A stretch of 64,000 nt of DNA from Frankiales bacterium (GTDB lineage: Bacteria; Actinomycetota; Actinomycetes; Mycobacteriales; Jatrophihabitantaceae). Shown here piece by piece: positions 30,404-40,159 of the stretch. The position numbers and the translations under genes were made by a program. Position 1 is the first letter of the stretch, and every line of letters begins with the position of its first letter. Where the stretch lies: positions 1-64,000 of the forward strand of contig JAOPUZ010000044.1 of NCBI GenBank assembly GCA_025966315.1, given 5' to 3'. The notes below the pieces were generated by a model. That model saw nothing but the letters and a program-made list of their open reading frames with translations, did not search any database and was not told the DNA's origin.

Positions 30404-31168
30404 ATGCTGCTCGCGATCGATATCGGCAACACCAACACCGTGCTGGGCGTCTTCGAGGGCGAGCGGATGGTGCATTCCTGGCGGGTGAAAACCGACGCCC
30501 GGCACACCGCGGACGAGTTGATGCTGATGTTCCGGGGCCTGCTCGGCGATCTGGAGATCACCGGGATCTCGGGGTGTTCCACCGTCCCGGCCGCGCTGCG
30601 GGAACTGCGCACGATGTTGGCCCGCTACTGGCCCAACGTGCCCACCGTGCTGGTCGAGCCCGGTATCAAGACCGGCGTCGCGTTGCTCATCGACAACCCC
30701 AAGGAGATCGGCTCCGACCGGATCGTCAACACGCTGGCCGCACACCATCTGGTCCACGGGCCGGCCATCGTGGTCGACTTCGGCACCTCCACCAACTTCG
30801 ACGTGGTCAGCGGCAAGGGCGAGTTCCTGGGTGGCGCGCTGGCCCCGGGAATCGAGATCTCGCTCGATGCGCTGGCGGCTCGAGCGGCCCAGTTGCGGAC
30901 CGTCGAACTCATCGCGCCGCGCTCTCCGATCGGCAAGAACACCGTGGAAGCGCTGCAATCGGGCATCCTGTTCGGCTTCGCCGGTCAGGTGGATGGGCTG
31001 GTGCGCCGGATCGCCAAGACGCTGCATCCTGCCGACGCCAATGCCGTCACCGTCATCGCCACCGGCGGTCTCGCCCCGCTGATGGTCGAGCACGCCGAGA
31101 CGATCACCCGGCACGAACCGGACCTGACCCTCATCGGACTGCGGCTGATCTATGACCGCAACATCTGA
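30404..31168 (+). CDS. coaX: Type III pantothenate kinase
   Basis: Phosphorylates pantothenate, first step of CoA synthesis. 254 residues of the ASKHA fold. DIGNTNTVLGVFEG (6-19) is the phosphate motif, DRIVNTLAAHHL near 105 and VVDFGTSTNFDVVSGKGEFLGGALAPGIEISLDAL (in parts, about 123-157) complete the site. It starts ten bases after nadC and closes the cofactor operon panC-nadB-nadC-coaX. Confidence 0.94.
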   Translation: MLLAIDIGNTNTVLGVFEGERMVHSWRVKTDARHTADELMLMFRGLLGDLEITGISGCSTVPAALRELRTMLARYWPNVPTVLVEPGIKTGVALLIDNPKEIGSDRIVNTLAAHHLVHGPAIVVDFGTSTNFDVVSGKGEFLGGALAPGIEISLDALAARAAQLRTVELIAPRSPIGKNTVEALQSGILFGFAGQVDGLVRRIAKTLHPADANAVTVIATGGLAPLMVEHAETITRHEPDLTLIGLRLIYDRNI

Positions 31169-31214
31169 CCGGACGGCCGCGGCCGCGCGGATGGCCTCAG
31201 GGTGGCGGACGGCC

Positions 31215-31967
31215 TCAGCGGCGTAGGTGCCGCGCCACCTTGGTCCGTTGCGGGAAGGCCACTTCATTGCCCTTAAGGCTCTGAAGGTGGGGTAGCGCGG
31301 CGACGTGCTGCCGGACCGCCGCGTCAATCTCAGCCTGGACGGCCGGCGGCTGCGTGATCACCCAGCTCCAGGTGTGCACCAGATTCAGCACCGCATCGGG
31401 CCCGGACAGCCGATGCTCGGAATCGAACCAGGCCGCTTCCTCCGGGGTGAACAGGTCGCCGTCGGGCGCGTCCCAAGTGCGTTCGATCGGCGTGGGGCCG
31501 GCGATGCCGGGGCGGGTGATCCGATACAGCTCCTGCAGCCATGGTTCGTCCGGGGCCGGAAAGTTCCAGATCAGGGCAAGCACGCCGCCGGGTTTGAGGA
31601 CGCGAGCCAGTTCGTAGTCCGCGGCCGGTCGGGCGAACCAGTGGAAGGCCTGCCCGGCGAAGATGGCGTCGGCGGATGCGTCGGGTAGCGGTAGCTGTTC
31701 AGCGGAGCCGGCCCGGGCGCTGATGCCCTCCATCCGATCGGCCAGCACCGCCAGCATGTTCGGGTCCGGTTCGACCGCCACGATCTGCCGGGCACGCCCA
31801 ATGAGCGCCGCGGTGAGCTTGCCGGTGCCGGCCCCGACGTCCACGATCAGTTTCGCCGACCGGCCGCCGAGGGCCCAGTCGATGGCCGGGCTGGGGTAGT
31901 CGGGACGGTAGCTGTCGTAACGCTGCGCTTCGGTCCCGAAGGATCGAGCCTGCCCAGGATCAGTCAC
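31215..31967 (-). CDS. Class I SAM-dependent methyltransferase
   Basis: About 250 residues. SAM-binding loop IVDVGAGTGKLTAAL near residues 40-54, acidic EPD after strand 2, and ADAIFAGQAFHWF near 105, the pattern of methyltransferase type 11 small-molecule enzymes. GTG 31967 has AGGG eight bases upstream; the frame extends to 32207 but only as shadow of the regulator. Last gene of a minus-strand run with an ABC exporter and two-component system, so it may modify the same compound. Substrate unknown. Confidence 0.82.
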   Translation of the reverse strand: MTDPGQARSFGTEAQRYDSYRPDYPSPAIDWALGGRSAKLIVDVGAGTGKLTAALIGRARQIVAVEPDPNMLAVLADRMEGISARAGSAEQLPLPDASADAIFAGQAFHWFARPAADYELARVLKPGGVLALIWNFPAPDEPWLQELYRITRPGIAGPTPIERTWDAPDGDLFTPEEAAWFDSEHRLSGPDAVLNLVHTWSWVITQPPAVQAEIDAAVRQHVAALPHLQSLKGNEVAFPQRTKVARHLRR

Positions 31968-31986
31968 GCGAGCGACCCTATGACCT

Positions 31987-32520
31987 TCACAACCAGCCGC
32001 GCTGGTCGGCCTCCCGGAACGCCTCGACCCGATTGCGGACCCCGGTTTTGGCGATGGCGGCGGACAGGTAGTTGCGGACCGTGCCCTCGGACAGGAACAG
32101 CTTGGCGGCGATGTCGGCCAGCGTGGCTGCGGCCAAGGCCGGGTCGACGACCCGTTCGCCGGCCGCGACCCGGCGGATTGCGTCGGCCAGCTGTGCCGCC
32201 GGCGCATCCTTGACCACGAATCCGACCGCGCCGGATTCCATCGCCCGGCGCAGATATCCGGGACGTCCGAACGTGGTCAGGATGATCACCTTCGTGCGCG
32301 GCACCTCGTGCGCCAGCGCGGCCGAGGCAGCCAACCCGTCCAGGCCGGGCATCTCGATGTCGAGCAGGGCGACATCAGGCTCGTGGATCTTGGCGGCCGC
32401 GACGATCTCGTCCCCGCGGCCCACCTCGACCACCACCTCGAAGTCGGCCTCCAAACCGAGCAGGGCCGCCAGCGCGGTGCGGACGAGTTGCTGATCGTCG
32501 GCGAGCAGTAGCCGGATCAC
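31987..32520 (-). CDS. NarL/LuxR family response regulator with shortened HTH
   Basis: 177 residues, about 25 short of the family. The receiver domain is complete: acidic pair Asp 8 and 9, phospho-acceptor Asp 54 in LLDIEMPG, and Lys 104 in VVKDAP. The output domain goes straight from DPALAAAT (126-133) to LADIAAKLFLSEGTVRNYL; the first GerE helix (normally LTxREREVLxxxAxG) is missing. The recognition helix SEGTVRNYLSAAIAK is intact. DNA binding is therefore doubtful. ATGA overlap with the kinase gene. Confidence 0.85.
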   Translation of the reverse strand: MIRLLLADDQQLVRTALAALLGLEADFEVVVEVGRGDEIVAAAKIHEPDVALLDIEMPGLDGLAASAALAHEVPRTKVIILTTFGRPGYLRRAMESGAVGFVVKDAPAAQLADAIRRVAAGERVVDPALAAATLADIAAKLFLSEGTVRNYLSAAIAKTGVRNRVEAFREADQRGWL

Positions 32521-33653
32521 GCGACCGGCGCCTCGACCCGGAGTTGCCAGCCGCGCCGGTCGGTGCGGACGCCAGCCGACAGGCTGCCGCCGACGCTCTC
32601 CACCCGCTCACGCAGGCCGCGCAGGCCGTTGCCGGCCGAGTCGCCACCGATCCCCATCCCGTCATCGACGATTTCGACGAACCGATCGCCGAGCCGCACC
32701 TCACAGGTCTGGGCCCGCGAATGGCGCACCACGTTGGTGACACCCTCGCGGACGACCCACGCGAACAACTGGGATTGCGCGGTCTCGACGTTGTCGATCG
32801 CGCCGGGCAGCTGCGCCGTGATGCCGGCCGCCCGCAGCACCTCACGGGCGGTGGCCAACTCATTGCCCAGGCTCACGTCGCGATAACCGCTCACTGCGGC
32901 CCGGACATCAGCCAGCGTGCGGCGCGTCAGTTCCTCGACCTCGGCGATCTCGGCCGCGGCCCGGGCCGGATCGATCGCGGTCAGCCGGTTGGCCAGCGCG
33001 GCCTTCACCGTGATGGTGGTCAGCGAGTGGCCGAGCAGATCGTGCAGATCTCGGGCGATCCGGCTGCGTTCGTTCTCCGCCGCGAGCCGGACGACCTCAC
33101 CGCGAGCGGCCTCGACCGCCTGCTTGGAACGCATGATCCCGAAGAAGCCGTGCATCGCCAGCGCCACGATGCCCACGGCGAGCGCGGTGCCCCATTGCAC
33201 ACCGACGTGCCAGGACGGGATGGCCTTGGGCAGCAACGCCGCGACCAGCACCATCACGGCCACGACCGGCGCGGACCGGGTGTACATCGAGGCCACGGTG
33301 AGCACGGCCAGGTAGACCAGCATCACCAGCGCGTCCTCGTGGGCCAGTGGCAATTCGATCACCAGCAGCGCCACCAGCACCCAGTAGCACTGCCAGAACC
33401 GCCCGTACCGCTGATGTCCACCGGAGTGGGCCGCGTAGATGTAGATCACGCAGTACGCGCCGACCACGATCATGCCGAGCATGGTCAGCCAGCCGTCGGT
33501 GTGTTTGACCACCCCGTTGGCGGTCTGGGCCAGGTAGATCAGGAAGACGCCCGGGAAGATGATCTCCATGACGCGGGCCCGGCGGCTTCGGACCGGGTTG
33601 CCGTACGGATCAGTCGGCGGCTCGCCCGCCGACTGATCGTTCACGCACGTCAC
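32517..33653 (-). CDS. Sensor histidine kinase, DesK/NarL type
   Basis: 378 residues. Five to six membrane helices in the first 175 residues, no large external domain, then a HisKA_3 dimerisation helix with ERSRIARDLHDLLGHSL (phospho-His about 203) and an ATPase domain with REGVTNVVRHSRA and DDGMGIGG. Such kinases often sense membrane stress or peptide drugs handled by a neighbouring ABC exporter. GTG 33653 or 33644 may be the start. Partner of the adjoining regulator. Confidence 0.9.
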   Translation of the reverse strand: MTCVNDQSAGEPPTDPYGNPVRSRRARVMEIIFPGVFLIYLAQTANGVVKHTDGWLTMLGMIVVGAYCVIYIYAAHSGGHQRYGRFWQCYWVLVALLVIELPLAHEDALVMLVYLAVLTVASMYTRSAPVVAVMVLVAALLPKAIPSWHVGVQWGTALAVGIVALAMHGFFGIMRSKQAVEAARGEVVRLAAENERSRIARDLHDLLGHSLTTITVKAALANRLTAIDPARAAAEIAEVEELTRRTLADVRAAVSGYRDVSLGNELATAREVLRAAGITAQLPGAIDNVETAQSQLFAWVVREGVTNVVRHSRAQTCEVRLGDRFVEIVDDGMGIGGDSAGNGLRGLRERVESVGGSLSAGVRTDRRGWQLRVEAPVA

Positions 33654-33666
33654 CTTGGTGCTCCCC

Positions 33667-34392
33667 TCAGACCCGGCCGGTGTCTCGACGGTATGCCCAG
33701 ACCGCCCCGTAGGTCAGTAGCAGCGACCAGCCGGCCACGATCAGCCATCCTTCGAGACCCCAGGCCGCGCCGCCGACCGCGGTGTGGCCGGCCTGCACGA
33801 TCCAGTACGAGGGTACGAACTTGGTGATGGCCACGATGACCGAATGGTCGCCGCCGAGCGGGAAGAACGCGCCGCCCAGAATGGACAGGAACGACATGCC
33901 GCCACCCATCACCGGTCCCATCGAATCGCCCTTGATCAGGTGTCCGAGCATGATGCCCAGCGCCGCGAACGGAATCAGCCCGACCAGGATCAGCCCGGTC
34001 ATCTCCAGCCAGTGACCGGCGTTCATCCGGACACCCATCAGGCTGCCTGCCCCATACAGCAGGGCAATCGTGATGCACGCCATCAGGTAGCTGCTGACCA
34101 GCTTGGTACGGAAGTAACTGCGTGGGCTCAGCGGTGAGATGCGCAGTTGCCGTACCCAGCCGACCTGCCGTTCGATGGCGATCCGCGCACCGCCGGACAT
34201 CACGGCTCCGACGGTGCCGAACGCGATCATGCCGGCCATGTAATACGTCGGGAAGGTCAGTGAGCCGATGTGCTCGTGACGGTTCTGGCCCGCAACGAAC
34301 AAATAGAGCACGAACGGGAAGATCAGCGAGAAGATGAAATTCTGCCGGTTGCGGAACAACCTGATGATCTCGTACTTCAGGTAGGTGTTCAT
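33667..34392 (-). CDS. ABC-2 type exporter permease
   Basis: 241 residues with six hydrophobic helices. N-terminal MNTYLKYEIIRLFRNRQNF and ERQVGWVRQLRISPLSP in the middle are typical of DrrB/YvfS-type permeases that work with a separate ATPase and a DesK-like two-component system. It overlaps the ATPase stop (ATGA). The gene looks intact even though its ATPase is frameshifted. Confidence 0.88.
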   Translation of the reverse strand: MNTYLKYEIIRLFRNRQNFIFSLIFPFVLYLFVAGQNRHEHIGSLTFPTYYMAGMIAFGTVGAVMSGGARIAIERQVGWVRQLRISPLSPRSYFRTKLVSSYLMACITIALLYGAGSLMGVRMNAGHWLEMTGLILVGLIPFAALGIMLGHLIKGDSMGPVMGGGMSFLSILGGAFFPLGGDHSVIVAITKFVPSYWIVQAGHTAVGGAAWGLEGWLIVAGWSLLLTYGAVWAYRRDTGRV

Positions 34393-35341
34393 CGGGCGGC
34401 CTCCGTGGTCTCGTCGGGTGGATCGCCGGTCAGTTGCAGGAACGCCTCTTCCAAGCCGGCCCCGGTGATCTCGATGTTGCGCACCGCCGGGAAGCGCTCC
34501 AGCAACGCCCGGATCGTCACGTCGGAGTCGGTGCAGCTGAGGGAAAAGCCCTCACCGCGCAGCTCCACCGCAGCGACGCCCGGCAGCCGGGCCAGCGCGT
34601 GGGAGTCCGGGTCCGGCAGCACCGCGCGGATGCTGCGCCGTCCGACTGTGGCCTTGATCTCGTTCGTCGGGCCGTCCGCCACGATCTTGCCGCGCGCCAT
34701 CAGCACGATGCGGTCGGCGAAGGAGTCGGCTTCCTCGAGATAGTGCGTCGCGAAGACGATCGTCTTGCCCGAGGACGCGATCTCGCGCATGAAGGTCCAG
34801 AAGGTGTGCCGACCCTCCACGTCCATGGCCACGGTCGGCTCGTCCAACACCAGCAGATCCGAGTTGGCCACCAGGGCCAGTGCGGCCCGTACCCGCTGGG
34901 TCTGGCCGCCGGACAGCTTGTCGGTGCGCTGCCCGGCGATGTCGGCGGTACCGGTGATCTTGAGGGCGTCGTCCACCGACATCGGGTTGGGATAGAAACT
35001 GGCCATCAGCGTCACCATTCGCGGACGGACAGGAAGCCGATCATGGTGCCGGTCTGCAACATCGCCGCCACCGCCCCGGCCTGCACCGCGGCCTTGGGCG
35101 TCATCCCGAACAGCGACACCGATCCCTGATCCGGCGGCAACAGGCCGAGCATCAGGTCGATGGTGGTGGACTTGCCGGCGCCGTTCGGCCCGAGTAGGGC
35201 CACGGTCTCACCCGGGCTGATCTGCAGATCGACGCCACGGACGGCGTGCACCTCGCCGAAGCTCTTCACCAGACCCTGCAGCTCGATCCCGCCGGCCCCG
35301 ATGAACAGCGGGCGCTTCGTTGCGTTCTCTGTCGTGGTCAT
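34389..35341 (-). pseudogene. ABC exporter ATP-binding protein, split by a frameshift
   Basis: Two ORFs together make one complete ATPase. The first (35341 to 35012) holds the N-terminal part with Walker A GPNGAGKST and ends ...GFLSVREW-stop. The second (35018 to 34389) begins MVTLMASFYPNPMS and holds the signature LSGGQTQRV, Walker B LLVLDEPT and the C-terminal domain. Homologues read SVREL-VTLM across the joint, so one base (a C) seems missing. Stop and new start overlap as ATGGTGA, so coupled translation of two half-proteins is conceivable, but loss of function is more likely. A sequencing error cannot be excluded. Confidence 0.8.
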
Positions 35342-35435
35342 GCCGCAAGTCTGGCGAATCGAACCGGTTGGACGGGAGTGCCGGGCCTGACCAGTTGGGG
35401 ATGACATTCGTCAGGCGCGGCGACGATAAAGTTCA

Positions 35436-36968
35436 ATGGTGACCGCCGACCGAACCGCCGACCGTGCTGGCAGTGCCGACCCGAACGCCGACACGGGTGA
35501 GGACCTGCCGGAGCAGCTGCGGGTCCGGCGGGCGAAATACGACCGGCTGATGTCCGATCCGGACCGCGCCCCGTTCCCGGTCACCGTGGCCCGTACGCAC
35601 TCGCTGGCCGACATCCGCCGGCGCTATCCCGATCTGCCGGCCGACGAGGTGACCGGACTCGAGGTCGGCGTCACCGGCCGGGTGATCTTCGTCCGCAACA
35701 CCGGCAAGCTGTGCTTCGCGACCTTGCGTGAGAGCGGCGTCGAACTTCAGGTGATGCTGTCCCAGGACAAGATCGGTGCCGAGTCGCTGGCCGAATGGAA
35801 GTCGGTCGTCGATCTGGGCGATCAGGTGTTCGTCACCGGCGAGGTCATCTCGTCCCGCCGGGGTGAATTGTCGGTGCTCGCCGACACCTGGCGGATGACC
35901 GCGAAGGCGTTGCGCCCGCTGCCGGTGGCCCACAAGCCGATGAGCGAGGAGACGCGCGTACGGCAGCGCTACGTCGATCTGATCGTCCGGCCGGAAGCTC
36001 GCCGGTTGCTGGTGATGCGGGCGCAGGTACTGTCCTCGATTCGCCGCACGCTGGACGGAATGGGCTTCCTCGAGGTCGAGACGCCAACGTTGCAGGCCGT
36101 GCATGGCGGCGCCGCGGCACGCCCGTTCCACACCCATCTCAACGCCTTCGACCAGCCGATGTCGCTGCGGATCGCGCTGGAGCTGTACCTCAAGCGCGCC
36201 GTGGTCGGCGGCGTGGACCGGGTGTACGAGATCGGGCGGATCTTCCGCAACGAGGGCGTCGATTCGACCCACTCGCCGGAATTCACCATGCTGGAGGCGT
36301 ACGAGGCCTACGGCGACTATCACTCGGTGGCCGACTGGACCCGCCAGATCATCGTGGATGCGGCGGCGGCGGTGGACGTGCCGGTGCCCCGGACGGCCGA
36401 CGGCCTCGAGATCGACCTGCAGGGCGAGTGGCGGTGGCGGTCGGTGCATGAACTCGTCTCCGAAGCGGTCGGCGAGGACGTCACCCCGGACGCGGCGGAG
36501 CCCTGGCTGCGGGTGTTGGCCGAACGGCACGGCGTGGCCCTGAAGCCCGAGTGGCAAGCGGGCGACATCGTGCTGGAGATCTACGAGAAGCTGGTCGAGC
36601 ACACCTTGATGCAGCCCACCTTCGTCAGCGATTACCCACGCTCGGTCCGCCCGCTCGCCCGACCGCATCGTAAAGACCCCCGGCTGGCCGAAGCATGGGA
36701 CCTGATCATCGGCGGAGTCGAGATCGCGCCGGGCTACTCGGAACTGGCCGACCCGGTTGAGCAGCGCCGGCTGCTGGTCGAGCAGTCGCTGGCCGCCGCG
36801 GCCGGTAATCCGGACGCAATGGAGTTGGACGAGGAATTTCTGCTCGCGCTGGAATACGGAATGCCGCCCACCGGCGGCATGGGTTTGGGGGTGGATCGCC
36901 TGATTGGTCTGTTCAGCGGCCGGGGTATCCGAGAGACGATCTTGTTTCCTTTGCTGAAGCCGCTTTGA
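35436..36968 (+). CDS. lysS: Lysine--tRNA ligase, class II
   Basis: Charges tRNA-Lys. 510 residues. OB-fold anticodon-binding domain (about 70-170; VTGRVIFVRNTGKLCFATL), class II motif 1 RRTLDGMGFLEVETPTLQ, motif 2 YEIGRIFRNEGVDSTHSPEFTMLEAY and motif 3 GMGLGVDRLIGLF. The N-terminal 30 residues are a polar extension. Next to lsr2 and clpC as in mycobacteria. Upstream is the divergent ABC operon with about 94 bases between. Confidence 0.94.
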   Translation: MVTADRTADRAGSADPNADTGEDLPEQLRVRRAKYDRLMSDPDRAPFPVTVARTHSLADIRRRYPDLPADEVTGLEVGVTGRVIFVRNTGKLCFATLRESGVELQVMLSQDKIGAESLAEWKSVVDLGDQVFVTGEVISSRRGELSVLADTWRMTAKALRPLPVAHKPMSEETRVRQRYVDLIVRPEARRLLVMRAQVLSSIRRTLDGMGFLEVETPTLQAVHGGAAARPFHTHLNAFDQPMSLRIALELYLKRAVVGGVDRVYEIGRIFRNEGVDSTHSPEFTMLEAYEAYGDYHSVADWTRQIIVDAAAAVDVPVPRTADGLEIDLQGEWRWRSVHELVSEAVGEDVTPDAAEPWLRVLAERHGVALKPEWQAGDIVLEIYEKLVEHTLMQPTFVSDYPRSVRPLARPHRKDPRLAEAWDLIIGGVEIAPGYSELADPVEQRRLLVEQSLAAAAGNPDAMELDEEFLLALEYGMPPTGGMGLGVDRLIGLFSGRGIRETILFPLLKPL

Positions 36969-37031
36969 TCGCGGGCAGCGCATCGTGGAAAGCTGGGCAT
37001 TTCAGACGGACAAGGAAGGTTCGGTGGCCTG

Positions 37032-37373
37032 ATGGCGCAGAAGATCCAAGTGCTGTTGATCGACGACATGGACGGCAGTGACGCGGAAGAGACGGTCAGC
37101 TTCGCGCTCGACGGTGCCGGTTATGAGATCGACCTCACCAGCGCCAACGCGGCTCGGCTGCGGGATGCGCTCGCGCCGTGGATCGGGCACGCCCGGCGCG
37201 CGGGAAATTCACGACCCGGCACCGGGCCCGGGCGGCAGAGTCGCGGGGCGGCGCGGGTGGATCGAGAACAGACCCAGGCGATCCGGGAATGGGCCCGCGG
37301 CAACGGACATCCGGTCTCGGATCGGGGCCGGATTCCGGCCGCCGTGGTCGAGGCATACCACGCTGCGCAGTAG
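37032..37373 (+). CDS. lsr2: Lsr2 family nucleoid-associated protein / xenogeneic silencer
   Basis: 113-residue H-NS-like protein that bridges and silences AT-rich DNA. The N-terminal dimerisation domain [22 protein letters not shown] is well conserved; a basic Gly/Arg linker (about 52-78) follows; the C-terminal AT-hook-like domain contains [22 protein letters not shown], with the RGR that enters the minor groove. Silencing of the lower-GC inserts seen in this window (about 40.3 and 57.5 kb) is a reasonable expectation, not shown. Confidence 0.95.
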   Translation: MAQKIQVLLIDDMDGSDAEETVSFALDGAGYEIDLTSANAARLRDALAPWIGHARRAGNSRPGTGPGRQSRGAARVDREQTQAIREWARGNGHPVSDRGRIPAAVVEAYHAAQ

Positions 37374-37383
37374 TGTTCAGACC

Positions 37384-37420
37384 AGCCCCGCGGCTAGGGC
37401 CGACGGTTCTGGCCGCGGCT
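37384..37420 (+). terminator. Possible terminator after lsr2
   Basis: AGCC(C)CGCGGC at 37384-37394 pairs with GCCGCGGCT at 37412-37420 with one bulged C. Only TTGATAA follows, not a true U-tract, so it is a weak intrinsic terminator candidate. Confidence 0.4.
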
Positions 37421-37473
37421 TGATAACGAGGTCCAAGGTTACTGGACGCTCCATGTTAGGGAAGCGTAAAGTT

Positions 37474-37484
37474 CGCTGACAGCG
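37474..37484. promoter_or_regulatory. ClgR-type operator upstream of clpC
   Basis: CGCTGACAGCG matches the core CGCYNANRGCG that I recall for the ClgR activator of clp genes in Corynebacterium. The flanks (AGTT before, GAC after) fit the longer WNNWCGCYNANRGCGWWS form with one mismatch. It lies 130 bases before the clpC ATG, as expected for activation. Confidence 0.65.
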
Positions 37485-37613
37485 GACGCCGGCATTCAAC
37501 TCAGGTTTCTGTCGTTGAGATGACTAAAGTTAGAACCGCAGTCAAAAAACCAACCGGTCGAGGACACCGAATCCCAAGAGGTAGCCCGACTCGCGGTTAG
37601 GAGAGTGAGAGCC

Positions 37614-40115
37614 ATGTTCGAACGGTTCACCGACCGTGCCCGCCGTGTAGTGGTCCTGGCCCAAGAAGAAGCCCGGATGCTCAACCACAACTACATCGGT
37701 ACCGAGCACATCCTGCTCGGACTTATTCATGAAGGTGAGGGTGTGGCCGCCAAGGCCATGGAATCCCTCGGCATCTCGCTCGAAGCGGTACGCCAACAGG
37801 TCGAAGAGATCATCGGTCAGGGCCAGCAGGCCCCGTCCGGTCACATCCCGTTCACCCCGCGTGCCAAGAAGGTGCTCGAGCTGTCGCTGCGCGAAGCTCT
37901 GCAGCTCGGCCACAACTACATCGGTACCGAGCACATCCTGCTCGGCCTGATCCGCGAAGGCGAAGGCGTTGCGGCCCAGGTGCTGGTGAAGCTCGGCGCC
38001 GACCTGAACCGGGTCCGCCAGCAAGTCATCCAGCTGCTCAACGGCTACCAGTCCAAGGAGCCGGCCGGCACCGCCCCCGAGGGCGCCCCGTCCACTTCGC
38101 TGGTGCTCGATCAATTCGGCCGCAACCTGACCCAAGCCGCACGTGAGGGCAAGCTGGACCCGGTCATCGGTCGTGAGAAAGAGATCGAGCGCCTGATGCA
38201 GGTGCTGTCGCGGCGGACGAAGAACAACCCCGTGCTGATCGGCGAGCCCGGCGTCGGCAAGACCGCTGTCGTCGAGGGCCTGGCCCAGGCGATCGTGCGG
38301 GGCGAAGTTCCTGAGACGCTGAAGGACAAGCAGCTCTACACCCTCGATCTCGGGTCACTGGTCGCCGGTTCGCGGTACCGCGGTGATTTCGAAGAGCGGC
38401 TGAAGAAGGTCCTCAAAGAGATCCGCACCCGCGGCGACATCATCATGTTCATCGACGAGATCCACACCCTGGTGGGTGCCGGCGCCGCTGAGGGCGCGAT
38501 CGATGCCGCTTCGATTCTTAAGCCGATGCTGGCTCGCGGTGAGCTGCAAACCATCGGTGCGACGACCCTGGACGAGTACCGCAAGCACCTGGAGAAGGAC
38601 GCCGCACTCGAGCGTCGCTTCCAGCCGGTGCAGGTCGGCGAGCCTTCGGTGGCGCACACCATCGAGATCCTCAAGGGTCTGCGTGACCGGTACGAGGCAC
38701 ACCACCGGGTGTCGATCACCGACTCGGCCCTCGTTGCCGCTGCCGGTCTGGCCGATCGCTACATCTCGGATCGGTTCCTGCCGGACAAGGCGATCGACCT
38801 GATCGACGAGGCCGGCTCGCGGATGCGCATCCGTCGGATGACCGCGCCGCCAGATCTGCGTGAGTTCGACGATCGGATCGCCGATGTTCGCCGCGACAAG
38901 GAATCGGCGATCGACGCCCAGGACTTCGAGAAGGCGGCCTCCTTGCGCGACAAGGAGAAAAACCTGCTCAATGAGAAGGCCCAGCGCGAGCGCGAATGGA
39001 AGGCCGGCGACCTCGACGTCGTAGCCGAGGTTGACGACGAGCAGATCGCGGAGGTGCTGGCCAACTGGACCGGTATCCCGGTGTTCAAGCTGACCGAGGA
39101 AGAAACCTCCCGGTTGCTGCGGATGGAGGACGAGCTGCACAAGCGCGTCATCGGCCAGCAGCAGGCGATCAAGGCGGTTTCCCAGGCCATCCGCCGTACC
39201 CGGGCTGGTCTCAAGGACCCGAAGCGTCCCGGTGGGTCTTTCATCTTCGCTGGCCCGTCCGGCGTGGGTAAGACCGAGCTGTCCAAGACGCTGGCCGAGT
39301 TCCTGTTCGGCGACGACGACGCTCTGATCCAGCTCGATATGTCGGAGTTCCACGACCGGTACACCGTGTCGCGGCTGGTTGGCGCGCCGCCCGGCTACGT
39401 CGGTTACGACGAGGGTGGTCAGCTGACCGAGAAGGTGCGGCGCAAGCCGTTCTCGGTGGTGCTGTTCGACGAGGTCGAAAAGGCTCACCAGGATGTCTTC
39501 AACACGCTCCTGCAGGTGCTTGAGGACGGCCGCCTGACCGATGGCCAGGGACGGATCGTGGACTTCAAGAACACGGTGCTGATCCTGACCACCAACCTCG
39601 GCACGCGTGATGCGTCGAAGTCGGTCGGTTCGCTGGGCTTCGCCGGATCGAACGACGAGAGTTCGAACTACGACCGGATGAAGCAGAAGGTCAACGACGA
39701 GCTCAAGCAGCACTTCCGCCCGGAGTTCCTCAACCGTATCGATGACATCATCGTGTTCCACCAGCTGACCGAGGACGAGATCGTCACGATCGTCGACCTC
39801 ATGGCGGCTCGCGTGGACACCCAGCTTCGCAACAAGGACATGGGTCTGGAGCTCACCCCTTCGGCCAAGGCCTTGCTCGCGAAGAAGGGCTACGACCCCT
39901 CGCTGGGCGCTCGGCCGTTGCGTCGAACCATCCAGCGCGAGATCGAGGACACGCTGTCGGAGAAGATCCTGTACGGCGAACTCGGCGCCGGCCAGATCGT
40001 CGTGGTCGACACCGAAGAGGTGGACGGCAAAGAGCAGTTCACCTTCCGCGGCGAGGCCAAGCCGGGCGTCGTTCCGGATGCTCCGCCGACCGAGACCGTC
40101 GGCACGATCGAATAG
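37614..40115 (+). CDS. clpC: ATP-dependent Clp protease ATP-binding subunit ClpC
   Basis: Unfoldase that feeds ClpP1P2; essential in mycobacteria. 833 residues. Tandem Clp-N repeats ([20 protein letters not shown] and [20 protein letters not shown]), AAA-1 with Walker A GEPGVGKT near 213, a middle coiled region with a UVR-type segment ([18 protein letters not shown]), AAA-2 with GPSGVGKT near 550 and the ClpP-docking region after it. ATG 37614 begins [13 protein letters not shown], the family start; GTG 37605 is too close to AGGAG. The 240-base leader carries the ClgR site. Followed by a strong terminator. Confidence 0.96.
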   Translation: MFERFTDRARRVVVLAQEEARMLNHNYIGTEHILLGLIHEGEGVAAKAMESLGISLEAVRQQVEEIIGQGQQAPSGHIPFTPRAKKVLELSLREALQLGHNYIGTEHILLGLIREGEGVAAQVLVKLGADLNRVRQQVIQLLNGYQSKEPAGTAPEGAPSTSLVLDQFGRNLTQAAREGKLDPVIGREKEIERLMQVLSRRTKNNPVLIGEPGVGKTAVVEGLAQAIVRGEVPETLKDKQLYTLDLGSLVAGSRYRGDFEERLKKVLKEIRTRGDIIMFIDEIHTLVGAGAAEGAIDAASILKPMLARGELQTIGATTLDEYRKHLEKDAALERRFQPVQVGEPSVAHTIEILKGLRDRYEAHHRVSITDSALVAAAGLADRYISDRFLPDKAIDLIDEAGSRMRIRRMTAPPDLREFDDRIADVRRDKESAIDAQDFEKAASLRDKEKNLLNEKAQREREWKAGDLDVVAEVDDEQIAEVLANWTGIPVFKLTEEETSRLLRMEDELHKRVIGQQQAIKAVSQAIRRTRAGLKDPKRPGGSFIFAGPSGVGKTELSKTLAEFLFGDDDALIQLDMSEFHDRYTVSRLVGAPPGYVGYDEGGQLTEKVRRKPFSVVLFDEVEKAHQDVFNTLLQVLEDGRLTDGQGRIVDFKNTVLILTTNLGTRDASKSVGSLGFAGSNDESSNYDRMKQKVNDELKQHFRPEFLNRIDDIIVFHQLTEDEIVTIVDLMAARVDTQLRNKDMGLELTPSAKALLAKKGYDPSLGARPLRRTIQREIEDTLSEKILYGELGAGQIVVVDTEEVDGKEQFTFRGEAKPGVVPDAPPTETVGTIE

Positions 40116-40159
40116 GCAACACGGCCGACCAAGACTGAGACGGTCGAGTAACACAGCCG

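Noticed and set aside
29444-31327. A 627-codon minus-strand ORF opposite nadC-coaX
   Set aside because: High GC leaves antisense frames open. Its residues are His/Arg/Gly/Gln-rich without domains, and the plus strand encodes clear nadC and coaX.
35012-35018. Programmed ribosomal frameshift in the ABC ATPase
   Set aside because: No slippery heptamer or downstream structure is evident at the joint; a simple base loss explains it better.
38355-40154. A 599-codon minus-strand ORF opposite clpC
   Set aside because: Antisense shadow; the clpC sequence is under clear protein-level constraint in its own frame.
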